A program made the translations under genes and the position numbers. The notes under the pieces were generated by a model. It worked only from the letters and a program-made list of their open reading frames with translations, ran no database searches and was not told the DNA's origin. 64,000 bases of DNA from CAWGJF01 sp963822905 (GTDB taxonomy: Bacteria; Bacteroidota; Ignavibacteria; Ignavibacteriales; Ignavibacteriaceae): NCBI GenBank assembly GCA_963822905.1, contig CAWGJF010000007.1, positions 186,001 to 250,000 on the forward strand, given 5' to 3'. This document shows, in pieces, positions 1-9,535 of this stretch; position 1 is the stretch's first letter, and each line of letters begins with the position of its first letter.

Positions 1-275
1 CCGGTTTCGGAATGAAACTGTAGGATTTGTGAACACTTTTCTATTACTTTAACCAGTTGAGAATTCGCTGCGCCTGGAACCGTAGGTGGTTCTGTAGAAA
101 ACAATTCTTTCTGCTGTGATAATATCTGCTCTACAGCTTTATCAAAAATATCTTTTGTGTTAAAATAAAGATTGAAGTATGTAGTGAAGTTTTCCCAGAC
201 GCCACAGCCGGAAAAGCCTGTAATCAGAATGGATATACAAAGAAATTTGCGGAAATGATAATATCCTGAAATCAT
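1..275 (-). CDS. Putative outer-membrane lipoprotein (N-terminal part, runs off window)
   Basis: An open frame starts with ATG at 275 on the minus strand and continues to the window edge without a stop (about 91 codons). The N-terminus has basic residues, a hydrophobic stretch and a lipobox-like ITGFSGC, so it is probably a lipoprotein. After the cysteine comes YFNLYFNTKDIFDKAVEQ, a helical pattern like the start of the TPR-containing lipoproteins of Bacteroidota, but there is too little sequence to name a family. It lies 45 bp downstream of the P-II gene on the same strand and may share its transcript. Confidence 0.6.
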   Translation of the reverse strand, partial: MISGYYHFRKFLCISILITGFSGCGVWENFTTYFNLYFNTKDIFDKAVEQILSQQKELFSTEPPTVPGAANSQLVKVIEKCSQILQFHSET

Positions 276-320
276 ACTGAAAGCTATAAAAGAGAAATTA
301 AAACAAAAAGGGAATTTATT

Positions 321-659
321 TTACAGAGCGTGTTTACCGGATTCTTCTGTTCGAATACGTATGACATCATCAATATTAGAGACAAATATTTTACCATCCC
401 CGACCTGCCCTGTTTTAGCTGTTTTTAAGATTGCATCGATTACTTTATCAGCCATTTCATCATCAACAACCACCTCGATTTTTATTTTTGGAACAAATTC
501 TATTCTATACTCACTTCCACGGTATGTTTCTGTGTGTCCTTTCTGTCTTCCGTATCCTCTAACTTCGGACATTGTAAGTCCTCTCACACCCTCTTCAATT
601 AAAGCTTCTTTAACTTCATCTAATTTAAAGGGACGGATTATTGCTTCAATTTTTTTCAT
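321..659 (-). CDS. glnB: P-II family nitrogen regulatory protein
   Basis: A 112-residue protein of normal P-II length. It begins MKKIEAIIRPFKLDEVKEAL, carries the T-loop with the GSEYRIEF segment (the tyrosine is the classical uridylylation site), and has the TGQVGDGKIFV B-loop signature that binds ATP/ADP. P-II trimers sense 2-oxoglutarate and the energy state and control glutamine synthetase, adenylyltransferase or ammonium channels. The gene lies only 12 bp downstream of secA. The P-II target enzyme gene glnE is about 4 kb away on the other strand. GlnB and GlnK cannot be told apart from this sequence; no amtB is adjacent. Confidence 0.95.
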   Translation of the reverse strand: MKKIEAIIRPFKLDEVKEALIEEGVRGLTMSEVRGYGRQKGHTETYRGSEYRIEFVPKIKIEVVVDDEMADKVIDAILKTAKTGQVGDGKIFVSNIDDVIRIRTEESGKHAL

Positions 660-671
660 AATTTAAAAAAA

Positions 672-3600
672 TTATTTCCCATGACAATGTTTATATTTTT
701 TCCCGCTTCCACAAGGACAGGGATCATTACGACCAACTTTTTCCGCAACACGTACTGTCTGAGCTTTTCCACCTTGCTGCATTGGAGTTGGTGTAGTTCC
801 GCCGGAAGCTAAACCAATATTTGTAGTGGATTGTTTACTTTCCATCATACGAGTCACTGGTTGTCTTCTTCTTTGCTGAACCTCATCAGGAGCATGAGGG
901 AAAAATTTAAATGTGAATGAAACAACATCATCTCGTATTTCATCAAGTAATGTGACAAACAATTTGAATGCTTCGCCTTTATATTCTACCAAAGGATCTT
1001 TTTGACCATAAGCCCGCAATCCAATTCCCTCTTTAAGATCATCCATTTCACGTAAATGTTCTTTCCATTTCTGATCTATGACACTCAACACGGCATATCG
1101 TTCAAGTCTTGCCATCAGTTCAGAGCCTAGCATTTCCTCTTTTCTTTTATAGAATTCTTTCGAGGAATCAAAAAGTTTTTCTTTAAGTCCCTCAGCCCCA
1201 AGTTTTTCAAAATCTTCCGGATTTATTTTAATCTCAACTAAAAGATGATGGAGCATTGCCTCTTTAATTGCTTCAACTTGTACTTCTTCAAAATTCCTGT
1301 CAACAACCTCATTAATAAATTCTTCGAGTAAAACTAAAATTTCACCTTTTAATCTATCACCCTGCAAGGCACGTTTTCTTCTTGTATAAATAACTTCGCG
1401 CTGCTGGTTCATAGTGTCATCATACTCCAGCAATCTTTTTCTTATTGCAAAGTTATTTTCCTCAACTTTTTTCTGCGCCCTTTCAACTGAACGAGTTATC
1501 ATCGGGTGCTGAATAACTTCACCTTCTTTAATTCCCATTCTTCCCATCACAGAAGAAATTCTGTCCGAACCAAACAATCGCATTAAATCATCTTCAAGTG
1601 AAAGGAAGAATTTTGTAGTTCCGGGATCACCCTGACGACCCGATCTTCCACGCAACTGCCTGTCAATTCTTCTCGATTCGTGGCGTTCGGTTCCGAGAAT
1701 AAAAAGTCCACCTTTTTCGACAACACCGTTACCAAGCTTAATATCAGTTCCACGACCAGCCATGTTTGTTGCAATTGTAACAGCACTAATTTCACCTGCA
1801 TGTTCAACAACTTCAGCTTCCTTTTGATGCTGCTTTGCATTCAAAACATTATGCTGGATTCCTTTTCTTTTTAACATTCTGCTGATTGTTTCAGAAACAT
1901 CAACTGATGTTGTACCAACAAGAACAGGCCGGCCTTCTTTTTTTAGCTCCTCAATTTTTTCAAGTACAGAATTATATTTTTCTCTTTTAGTTCTGAAGAT
2001 TGAATCATCCTGATCATCTCTTGTAATTGGTTTGTTCGTCGGAATTACAACAACTTCAAGTTTATAAATTTCAAAAAACTCGTTTTCTTCGGTCTCGGCT
2101 GTACCTGTCATTCCTGCAATTTTATTGTACATTCTGAAATAATTCTGAAGTGTAATTGTAGCCAGAGTTTGTGAATCTCTTTGAACTTTAACATTTTCTT
2201 TTGCTTCAATTGCCTGGTGAAGACCATCACTGTATCTTCTGCCGGGAAGTACTCTTCCGGTAAATTCATCAACTATTGCAATTTTTCCATCTTCAGTTAC
2301 TACATATTCGTCATCTTTTTCAAATAAGGTATAAGCTTTTAAAAGTTGATGAATTGTGTGAATCCTGTCACTAGCTTCTGAGTAGGTCGCATACAATTCA
2401 TCTTTTTTTCTCACTATAGTCTGTTCGTCAAGAGAGGTATCATTTTCAAACTTGCTTATTTCAGTTCCCAGGTCGGGTAAAATAAAATAATTTTTCTCCA
2501 TCCCACTTCCCTGAGCAAGTTCTTCGCGACCTTTATCCGTCAAATCAATCGTGTTATTTTTTTCATCAATTACAAAATATAATTCATCATCAATAATGTA
2601 CATATTCTTCGCTTTTTCTCTCAGGAATTCCATCTCAGTATCCTGCAGAAGTTTTTTATAAGAAGGTTCGCTGATAACTTTTGCAAGCTTATTACTTTTT
2701 GGAATTCCTCTGGATGCTCTCAATAAATGAATTCCGGCTTCCTTGTCGTTACCATTTTCATTCAATAATTTTTCGGCTTCCTGAAGCATATTTGCAACCA
2801 GGTTTTTCTGTTTCCTGAATATGCGTTCAACTTTTGGTTTCATATCATTAAACTTGTGATCGTCAACATCGACAGGACCGGAAATGATAAGCGGCGTTCT
2901 GGCTTCATCAATAAGAACTGAGTCAACCTCATCCACAATAACATAATTATGTAATCTTTGTACCCGTCCCTCAATATCGACTGCCATATTATCACGTAAG
3001 TAATCAAAACCAAATTCGTTATTTGTTCCGTAAGTGATATCACATTTATATATTTCTTTTCTTTTTGTAGGATCCATTGTGTTAATAATGCAACCAACAG
3101 TCAGTCCATGAAATTTGAAAATCTCACCCATCCACTCGCTGTCCCTTTGTGCGAGGTAATCATTAACTGTTACAAGATGAGCTCCTCTTCCTGTTAATGC
3201 ATTCAGATACAATGGCAAAGTAGCAACAAGAGTTTTACCTTCACCTGTTGCCATTTCAGCAATTTTTCCCTGGTGCAAAACAACTCCACCCATCAACTGA
3301 ACATCGTAAGGAACCATTTGCCAGGTAATTTTATTTCCAACAATTGTCCATTGCTTCCCAAGCAATCTTTCACAAGTGGATTTTACAACCGCAAAAGCTT
3401 CGGGTAAAAGCTGATCAAGAATATCTTCGTACTCTTCATTAAGTTGTTCTTCCAGCTTGTCAACTTCATCATAAACTGCCTGCCTGTCAAATTCTTCATC
3501 AGACTGAAGTTTCGTTTTCAATTCAGCAATCTTGTCACGCGTTTCCGCTGTGTGTTCCTGAATTTTATTCTTGAACTCATCAGTTTTAGCTTTCAGTTCA

Positions 3601-3719
3601 TCATCACTAAGGTTTTTTATTTTATCATATTCCTGATTGATTTCCTCAACAACAGGCCAAAGCGGTTTAACGGCTTTTACGTGTTTATCACCGAATACTT
3701 TCTTAATAATATTTAACAT
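672..3719 (-). CDS. secA: Preprotein translocase ATPase SecA
   Basis: 1015 residues, longer than E. coli SecA (901) as is usual in this phylum. It is the motor that pushes unfolded preproteins through SecYEG. Visible features: Walker A ATGEGKT near residue 160, DEVDSVLIDEARTPL near the Walker B region, the second helicase domain with RIDRQLRGRSGRQGDPG, and a C-terminal zinc-binding tail CPCGSGKKYKHCHG that binds SecB or the membrane. An acidic, glutamate-rich insertion lies in the first 100 residues. secG, another translocon subunit, is at 36.9 kb. It heads an apparent secA-glnB-lipoprotein transcript. Confidence 0.98.
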   Translation of the reverse strand: MLNIIKKVFGDKHVKAVKPLWPVVEEINQEYDKIKNLSDDELKAKTDEFKNKIQEHTAETRDKIAELKTKLQSDEEFDRQAVYDEVDKLEEQLNEEYEDILDQLLPEAFAVVKSTCERLLGKQWTIVGNKITWQMVPYDVQLMGGVVLHQGKIAEMATGEGKTLVATLPLYLNALTGRGAHLVTVNDYLAQRDSEWMGEIFKFHGLTVGCIINTMDPTKRKEIYKCDITYGTNNEFGFDYLRDNMAVDIEGRVQRLHNYVIVDEVDSVLIDEARTPLIISGPVDVDDHKFNDMKPKVERIFRKQKNLVANMLQEAEKLLNENGNDKEAGIHLLRASRGIPKSNKLAKVISEPSYKKLLQDTEMEFLREKAKNMYIIDDELYFVIDEKNNTIDLTDKGREELAQGSGMEKNYFILPDLGTEISKFENDTSLDEQTIVRKKDELYATYSEASDRIHTIHQLLKAYTLFEKDDEYVVTEDGKIAIVDEFTGRVLPGRRYSDGLHQAIEAKENVKVQRDSQTLATITLQNYFRMYNKIAGMTGTAETEENEFFEIYKLEVVVIPTNKPITRDDQDDSIFRTKREKYNSVLEKIEELKKEGRPVLVGTTSVDVSETISRMLKRKGIQHNVLNAKQHQKEAEVVEHAGEISAVTIATNMAGRGTDIKLGNGVVEKGGLFILGTERHESRRIDRQLRGRSGRQGDPGTTKFFLSLEDDLMRLFGSDRISSVMGRMGIKEGEVIQHPMITRSVERAQKKVEENNFAIRKRLLEYDDTMNQQREVIYTRRKRALQGDRLKGEILVLLEEFINEVVDRNFEEVQVEAIKEAMLHHLLVEIKINPEDFEKLGAEGLKEKLFDSSKEFYKRKEEMLGSELMARLERYAVLSVIDQKWKEHLREMDDLKEGIGLRAYGQKDPLVEYKGEAFKLFVTLLDEIRDDVVSFTFKFFPHAPDEVQQRRRQPVTRMMESKQSTTNIGLASGGTTPTPMQQGGKAQTVRVAEKVGRNDPCPCGSGKKYKHCHGK

Positions 3720-3823
3720 ACCTGGTATTTGCTCCGAAGGTTAAAAAAAGCGATCTAACATACCTATTGAGGTATTGATATGCAATTTAACAAAAAGTTC
3801 TATTGTTAGGAATGTAATATGAT

Positions 3824-4621
3824 TTACGGCAAGATTTTGAGTTTAGAAAGAATCTTTTTTGTGATTTCGATTCTGGCCGGATAACTGTCTCCCGGATTAT
3901 TTGTCTTACAATTATTAACAAAAAAATAAACATTATTTTTTGATTCAACCCAGCCAACAAACCAACCAACCTGGTCTTCAAACCTGATTCCCCAACCGGT
4001 TTTTGCTCTTATTTTGTAATTTTCGCCTTCTTCAAAAAGCATAATTTCTTTTACGATGTTCTGACTTCTATCTGAAAATTCAAGTTTATCAGCATAAAGT
4101 TTTTTTAACAAATCGAGTTGTTCGAGTGGGGAAATACGAAGATCACCATCCAGCCAGAAACGATCAATTCCTCCGCTGATGTTCATATTCCCGTAATTGT
4201 TTTTGTTAATAAATTCCTGCATTCTTTTTTCGCCAATTCTTCTGGCAACTTCCTGGTAAAACCAGACAGCGGAATATTTGAAAGCTTTCCGCATATCAAG
4301 ATCCTGGTTCCACTTTTCGTAAGCTCTTTTAACCCCATCCCATTTAATAATTTCATTTTCATCAGGCATTACTCCGGTTTCAAGCGCAACTAATGAGTTA
4401 AAAATTTTATAAGTTGATGCTGGGATGAATCTTTCAGAACATCTTTCAGAATTATAATTAATCAGAATATTATTTTTTAAATCATACAGCAGAAAACATC
4501 CTTCAACTCCGTAATCATCGTAGTATTTTTTGAAATTAATATCCGGAAGTGAATCGGTTTGGGCAAAAGATGAAATTACAAAGAGAGATGTGATTATAAT
4601 TTTCAGCATAACTTTTTTCAT
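3824..4621 (-). CDS. Class D (OXA-type) beta-lactamase
   Basis: 265 residues with a signal peptide ending near SSFAQ, so it is exported. All class D motifs are intact: STYK with catalytic Ser69 and the Lys72 that is carboxylated in the family, SAV at 117-119, YGN at 143-145, FWLDG near 155-159, and KTG at 208-210. It should open beta-lactam rings through an acyl-serine intermediate. No insertion sequence, attC site or recombinase is nearby and the base composition matches its neighbours, so it looks like a resident chromosomal gene. The natural substrate range cannot be read from the sequence. A BlaR-type sensor domain is unlikely because there is no N-terminal membrane region. Confidence 0.92.
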   Translation of the reverse strand: MKKVMLKIIITSLFVISSFAQTDSLPDINFKKYYDDYGVEGCFLLYDLKNNILINYNSERCSERFIPASTYKIFNSLVALETGVMPDENEIIKWDGVKRAYEKWNQDLDMRKAFKYSAVWFYQEVARRIGEKRMQEFINKNNYGNMNISGGIDRFWLDGDLRISPLEQLDLLKKLYADKLEFSDRSQNIVKEIMLFEEGENYKIRAKTGWGIRFEDQVGWFVGWVESKNNVYFFVNNCKTNNPGDSYPARIEITKKILSKLKILP

Positions 4622-4725
4622 ATAAATTGGTGATATAAAATAGTTTTTGAAATAATGAATTCAAAAAAATCAAAATACTTAGACAACAAAAAATCTATGA
4701 CCTAAATTTTAATTATTTTTAGTCA

Positions 4726-7350
4726 ATGAATTCCAAAGCTCAATTGAAACAGCTTTCAAAAAAGTTTATTAAAGATTTTCTCGATTTATCTGCCGGATAC
4801 ATTTCCCCCAAGGATTTTGATAAGCTTGTTGAATTAATAAACAAAGAAATCCTTTCTCATTTTTTTACAGAATCATCAGAAAATAATTTATTCCGCATAT
4901 TTAAAAGCAGGTATGACAAAGCTTCTTTCTTTTCGGAATGCCTTAAATATCCACAATATGTTGAAATTTTAATCGCCATTGCATCAAACAGTAATTACCT
5001 GAGTGATATTCTTGAAATCAGCCCGGAATATTTTTACCTGGTTGTTGATCCATCAAGGTTAAATAAAAAATTACTGTTAAAAGAATTTGAGAATGAAGTT
5101 TCTGAAACGTTGAAGAATTATAAAAACTTTGATGCAAAAATACGCGCATTAAAAAATATTAAACGAAAAGAAATTTTAAGAATCGGACTCAAAGATATTT
5201 ATCTGAAAATCAGTCTTGAAGAAGTAACTGAACAGTTATCAGTACTTTCAAATGTTATATCAGGTCAATTATTCGATATCTGTTTCGATGAAATAGTTTC
5301 AAGCCGTAAACTTCAAAATGTTGACAAACAATTTGCAGTTATTTCACTCGGCAAGCTCGGGGGGAATGAATTGAATTACAGTTCTGATATTGATCTAATT
5401 ATCTTTTTTGAAAAAAATTATCAATTACAGAACAGGAAACTTTACAGCGAAATTTTAATTGAAATTATAAGATTATTTATATCAAAAATGAGTTCTTCAG
5501 AAGGCGGATTTTTATACAGGGTAGATTTAAGGTTACGACCTGATGGAAGAAATTCTGCGCTCTGTGGTAGTCTTTCTGAATATCTGACTTATTACGAAAG
5601 AAGAGGTGAAGACTGGGAAAGACAGATGTTAATAAAAGCCGGGTTTATTTGTGGTGACAAAAAATTATTTAATTATTTCCTCAATTACCTACAACCGTTT
5701 ATTTATCCTTCAAGTCACACAAGTTCTCCTCTTGAAGAAATCAGAAGATTAAAAGAAAGTACGGAAAAACTTTACATTGATAAAGATGATATTAAAATTC
5801 AGCCCGGTGGAATAAGAGATATTGAGTTTGCTGTTCAGGCAATGCAATTATTAAATGGTGGGTTCAACAAATCGCTTCGTACAGGGAATACTATTTCAGC
5901 AATAAAAAAGTTATTTGAAAATTCTTTTATTAGTAAAGATGAATTCGAACTGCTGGATTCATCATATATTTTTTATAGAAAAATTGAGCACTATCTTCAG
6001 TTGATGAATAACGCACAGACTCATGATATTCCACAAAATGATGAGCTTGAAGAAAAGATTGCACATTATCTTGGATTTAATAAAGTTGAAAACTTCAGAA
6101 AGGAAGTCAGGTTAAAAAGAGACCGTATAAGAAAATTTTATGACGCTGTAACCGGAGAAGCTGTCGATCTGCAAAAAAAAATAAATTCGATTGAAAATAT
6201 TTCTTTTGTTGATAAAATAAGAGCTAAAAAGAATTTTGATTTCTTAAGAGAAGGCAAAGGTGTACTCGGCAAAAAAAGTTTTGATACAAAGACTATAAAC
6301 CTGTTTGGCAACATTGAAAAGCAATTATTTGAATATCTTTCAAATTGCAGACTTCCTGATAAAACACTTGATAACTTTGTAAGAGTAATTCGTTTTGCAG
6401 ATTTTCCATCAATATGGTATAAAGAATTTACAGACACAAAATTTTTCAAATATTTTTTAACAATTTGTGAGTATTCTCAGCGGGCTGTGAACCTTTTTGC
6501 AGAAGATAAATCACTCAGGGATTATTTATTAAGTAGAAATGTTTTTAATAAGCTGGTAAAGAAAAATCTCGGTGAATTCGAATTAAAGAAATTACAGTTC
6601 ATTCTTGCAGTACAGGTCGCGACAGGTCATCTGAACATATTAAAGATAAGCGAATTTTTAAGTGACCGGATTTGCTTAAGAATAAAATCTGTTTCTGAAA
6701 ATGCTGTTAAAAAGTATAACTGGAAAAATGAATTCTTCATAGCAGCAATGGGAAGCACAGGTTCTTCTGAAATGACTTTTGCATCAGATGTTGATTTAGC
6801 TGTTATTTTCAAAAACTTAAAAAACTATCCAACTGCTGAAAGTGAATTTGTGAAAATCCTTCAACAAATGAGGGAAGAACTCTCCCCATTCCGTGTAGAT
6901 TGCAGACTTAGACCGGAAGGCAAAAGTAGTCAGCTCGTATGGGACATTGATACATATAAATCTTATCTCAGGCAAAGGGCAAGAACATGGGAATTCCAGG
7001 CATTATTAAAACTGAAATTTATTTCAGGAAATAAAGGTTTATTTAATTCATTCCTGAATACAGTAATAAACGAAATCAATAAAACAGATCCTAAAAAAAT
7101 TAAACCCGAAATGATTGAGATGCGGAAAAAATTAATTCCATCAGAAGGATTAAGTCAAACGAATCTGTTCGATCTTAAGAAAAACCGTGGAGGAATTACA
7201 GATATTGAATTTATTACGCATTATTTATTATTCAGGAACAAACTATTAAATAAAAAATTATTTGGTTTACCATTAAATAAGGTTATCAAGGAAATTCAGA
7301 AAGCCGGGAATGAAGATGATATAAATTTTGATATTAGCAGAAAATTTTGA
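4726..7350 (+). CDS. glnE: Glutamine synthetase adenylyltransferase/deadenylylase, frameshifted near the 3' end
   Basis: 874 residues in this frame. The N-terminal adenylyl-removing domain shows GKLGGNELNYSSDIDLI, and the C-terminal adenylyl-transferring domain shows GSTGSSEMTFASDVDLAVIF; both keep the nucleotidyltransferase GS/GG..SD-x-D signature. It modifies glutamine synthetase in response to P-II, whose gene is at 321-659. The frame ends early at TGA 7348-7350. The expected C-terminal helical sequence continues in the next frame from about 7328 (ILAENFEFLKQIEILNQ), so one extra base lies between 7325 and 7347, where there are short A and T runs. Joined, the protein would be about 940 residues, the normal length (E. 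coli 946). Confidence 0.93.
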   Translation: MNSKAQLKQLSKKFIKDFLDLSAGYISPKDFDKLVELINKEILSHFFTESSENNLFRIFKSRYDKASFFSECLKYPQYVEILIAIASNSNYLSDILEISPEYFYLVVDPSRLNKKLLLKEFENEVSETLKNYKNFDAKIRALKNIKRKEILRIGLKDIYLKISLEEVTEQLSVLSNVISGQLFDICFDEIVSSRKLQNVDKQFAVISLGKLGGNELNYSSDIDLIIFFEKNYQLQNRKLYSEILIEIIRLFISKMSSSEGGFLYRVDLRLRPDGRNSALCGSLSEYLTYYERRGEDWERQMLIKAGFICGDKKLFNYFLNYLQPFIYPSSHTSSPLEEIRRLKESTEKLYIDKDDIKIQPGGIRDIEFAVQAMQLLNGGFNKSLRTGNTISAIKKLFENSFISKDEFELLDSSYIFYRKIEHYLQLMNNAQTHDIPQNDELEEKIAHYLGFNKVENFRKEVRLKRDRIRKFYDAVTGEAVDLQKKINSIENISFVDKIRAKKNFDFLREGKGVLGKKSFDTKTINLFGNIEKQLFEYLSNCRLPDKTLDNFVRVIRFADFPSIWYKEFTDTKFFKYFLTICEYSQRAVNLFAEDKSLRDYLLSRNVFNKLVKKNLGEFELKKLQFILAVQVATGHLNILKISEFLSDRICLRIKSVSENAVKKYNWKNEFFIAAMGSTGSSEMTFASDVDLAVIFKNLKNYPTAESEFVKILQQMREELSPFRVDCRLRPEGKSSQLVWDIDTYKSYLRQRARTWEFQALLKLKFISGNKGLFNSFLNTVINEINKTDPKKIKPEMIEMRKKLIPSEGLSQTNLFDLKKNRGGITDIEFITHYLLFRNKLLNKKLFGLPLNKVIKEIQKAGNEDDINFDISRKF

Positions 7351-7537
7351 ATTCCTCAAACAAATAGAAATATTGAACCAGGTTGTTTCAGGAAATAATT
7401 CTTCAAAAGTTTCAGAAGATGAAATCAGCTTTTCTGTCATTTCCGATTTAATGAATGAGAATATTTTGAAGAAAAAATATTTTGATGTAATCAAATACAA
7501 TTCCAATTATTATAAAAAAACATTTGGCGACAGATGA
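7328..7537 (+). pseudogene. glnE: C-terminal end of GlnE in the shifted frame
   Basis: This frame carries the missing last 60-70 residues of GlnE, a helical segment beginning ILAENFEFLKQIEILNQ. Its stop codon overlaps the ATG of the next gene (ATGA at 7534-7537), which is the arrangement expected if ribosomes normally finish GlnE in this frame and then start the DUF2723 gene. It has no ribosome binding site of its own and is not an independent gene. A one-base sequencing error or a true frameshift would both produce this picture. Confidence 0.8.
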
Positions 7538-9504
7538 ACCTGTTAAAAAAATATTACCATGTTATCACCGGATTAATTGTTTTTATTTTCTACTTAAAGA
7601 CTCTTGCGCCTTCGGTCACACAGATTGACTGTGGAGAACTTGCTGCTGTACAAGCCACGCTTGGAATTGCTCATCCGACAGGTTACCCGTTGTTTACAAT
7701 GCTGGGTTATTTGTTTTCATTACTACCGCTCCCTTTTACTACAATTTACCAGCTAAATATGCTTGCTGCGATATGGTGTGCAATTGGAGTAGGAGTGTTT
7801 TCATTTACAATTAAAATGATCCTGGATAATATTGATAAGATTGCAAAGCCGGATCAAAAAAAACGGACTTCCTTACAGTCAGGCAAGCCTGAGAAAAAAC
7901 AAAAGAAAAAATCATCAAAGGAAAAACAACAAGAACCAAAAGTAAATCTGCAACTTTCAGAAAGCACTAAACTTTTTGCATCTGTTTTTGGCGGATTGCT
8001 GCTAGCATTCAGCAAGACTTTCTGGTTTCAAAGCACTTCAGTTGAAGTTTACTCACTTCACATTTTTTTGCTTTCGCTTATCATTTACTTTTTATTAAAA
8101 GCATATATACAATCGTTTGAAGATGATAAGTTGAAGAACTGGTTAGTGTTTGCAATCTTCCTTGCTTTAGGATTTACAAATCACATGACAACTTTGCTGA
8201 TTCTGCCAGGTGTCGCATATTTGTTTTTTTCAAGGTATGGATTTAATCAAAAGAGTTTCAAGAAGATCGGATTGATGCTGTTGATTTTCTTTCCTGTGCT
8301 GGTATTGGTTTATTCATATCTCCCCATCCGTGCTTCTCAACAGCCATTAATTAATTGGGGAAATCCAATTGATTTAGAAAGAATACTGAGACACATTTCA
8401 GGAAAGCAATACCAGGTCTGGCTATTTACTTCGATGGATGCTGCAAAAAAACAGCTCGGCTATTTTTTTGAAACTCTACCCAAAGAATTCACTTTTGGAT
8501 TAATTGCTGCAGTAATTGGTATGTTTTATTCATTCCAAAAATTCAGAAAAATATTTTTATTTATGTTTATTTCATTTCTGTTCACAGTGCTCTATTCAAT
8601 CAATTATGATATAGTTGATATAGATTCATACTTTCTTCTCGCTTATGTGATGCTGGCATTTTTTAGTTCTTTTGCTTTGATTTTTTTGTTTGAATACGCA
8701 ACAAAAAATAAAATTAGCCACGGGCTTGTAAACACAATTCTTATTACAATTGTTGTATTCCAGATAGGATTTAATATTAAAGACGTCAATCAAAGTGATA
8801 CGTACATTTTTGAGGATTACACAAAAAGTCTTTTAAACAGCGTGCCTGAAAATTCTATTGTGTTCAGTTACCAGTGGGACTATTTTGTTTCTGCCTCATA
8901 CTATTTTCAATTTGTTGAAGATTACAGGAAAGACGTGACAGTAATAGATAAAGAATTATTGAGACGTTCGTGGTATTATAACCAGTTGGAAAACCGTGAT
9001 CCAAATGTTTTAGAGAATTTGAAGACTGATATAAACAGCTTCCTTGAAGCCTTAAAACCATTTGAGCGTTCTGAAACTTTTAATGCAAATTTGCTGGAAT
9101 CTCTATACAGAAAAATTATGTCTGATCTTATTGAACAGAATGCTGATAAAAGAGGTTATTATATTGCACCTGAGCTTGTTGAGACAGAAATGAGACAGGG
9201 AGTATTTACACTTCCTACTGAATATAAGCTCGTTCCTGATTTATTTCTTTTCAAAGCTGTGAAGGGAAATGAATATGTTCCTGCATCAGATGCCGACTTT
9301 AATATCAGGTATAAGCCTTCTGATAATCATTACTCAAATATGATTAAAAACTTTGTCAGTTCAATGCTGATCAGGAGAGCATATTACGAAATGCAGTTTG
9401 GATATAAAGAGAAGGCTAAAAAATATCTTAATAAAATAAAAGAAACATTCCCGGATTATATGTTACCAGAACAGGCAGTTCAGATTTTGAATAGCCCCCT
9501 CTAA
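7534..9504 (+). CDS. DUF2723 family multi-pass membrane protein (GT117-like)
   Basis: 656 residues. The N-terminus has the family signature: a first membrane helix, then TLAPSVTQIDCGELAAVQATLGIAHPTGYPLFTMLGYLFS, and about ten further hydrophobic helices up to residue 400. A lysine-rich cytoplasmic-looking loop (about residues 105-145) and a soluble C-terminal half follow. The family is related to lipid-linked-sugar-using protein O-mannosyltransferases (human TMEM260) and is common in Bacteroidota, so a role in protein or surface glycosylation is likely but inferred. The start overlaps the shifted-frame end of glnE by 4 bp. Confidence 0.85.
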   Translation: MNLLKKYYHVITGLIVFIFYLKTLAPSVTQIDCGELAAVQATLGIAHPTGYPLFTMLGYLFSLLPLPFTTIYQLNMLAAIWCAIGVGVFSFTIKMILDNIDKIAKPDQKKRTSLQSGKPEKKQKKKSSKEKQQEPKVNLQLSESTKLFASVFGGLLLAFSKTFWFQSTSVEVYSLHIFLLSLIIYFLLKAYIQSFEDDKLKNWLVFAIFLALGFTNHMTTLLILPGVAYLFFSRYGFNQKSFKKIGLMLLIFFPVLVLVYSYLPIRASQQPLINWGNPIDLERILRHISGKQYQVWLFTSMDAAKKQLGYFFETLPKEFTFGLIAAVIGMFYSFQKFRKIFLFMFISFLFTVLYSINYDIVDIDSYFLLAYVMLAFFSSFALIFLFEYATKNKISHGLVNTILITIVVFQIGFNIKDVNQSDTYIFEDYTKSLLNSVPENSIVFSYQWDYFVSASYYFQFVEDYRKDVTVIDKELLRRSWYYNQLENRDPNVLENLKTDINSFLEALKPFERSETFNANLLESLYRKIMSDLIEQNADKRGYYIAPELVETEMRQGVFTLPTEYKLVPDLFLFKAVKGNEYVPASDADFNIRYKPSDNHYSNMIKNFVSSMLIRRAYYEMQFGYKEKAKKYLNKIKETFPDYMLPEQAVQILNSPL

Positions 9505-9506
9505 AT

Positions 9507-9530
9507 CTCCTCCTAAGGGGGAGACTTTTT
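9507..9530 (+). terminator. Probable rho-independent terminator after the DUF2723 gene
   Basis: A short stem formed by TCTCC and GGAGA around CCTCCTAAGG is followed by CTTTTT. It lies directly between the convergent DUF2723 gene and the T9SS cargo gene. The stem is short and its folding is ambiguous. Confidence 0.5.
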
Positions 9531-9535
9531 GAATT

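Noticed and set aside
3787..4621. Beta-lactamase as part of a mobile element
   Set aside because: No IS, attC or recombinase nearby, and no composition difference visible.
7325..7350. Programmed frameshift in glnE
   Set aside because: No slippery heptamer plus structure is evident, and GlnE is not known to be frameshift-regulated. A one-base error or mutation is simpler.
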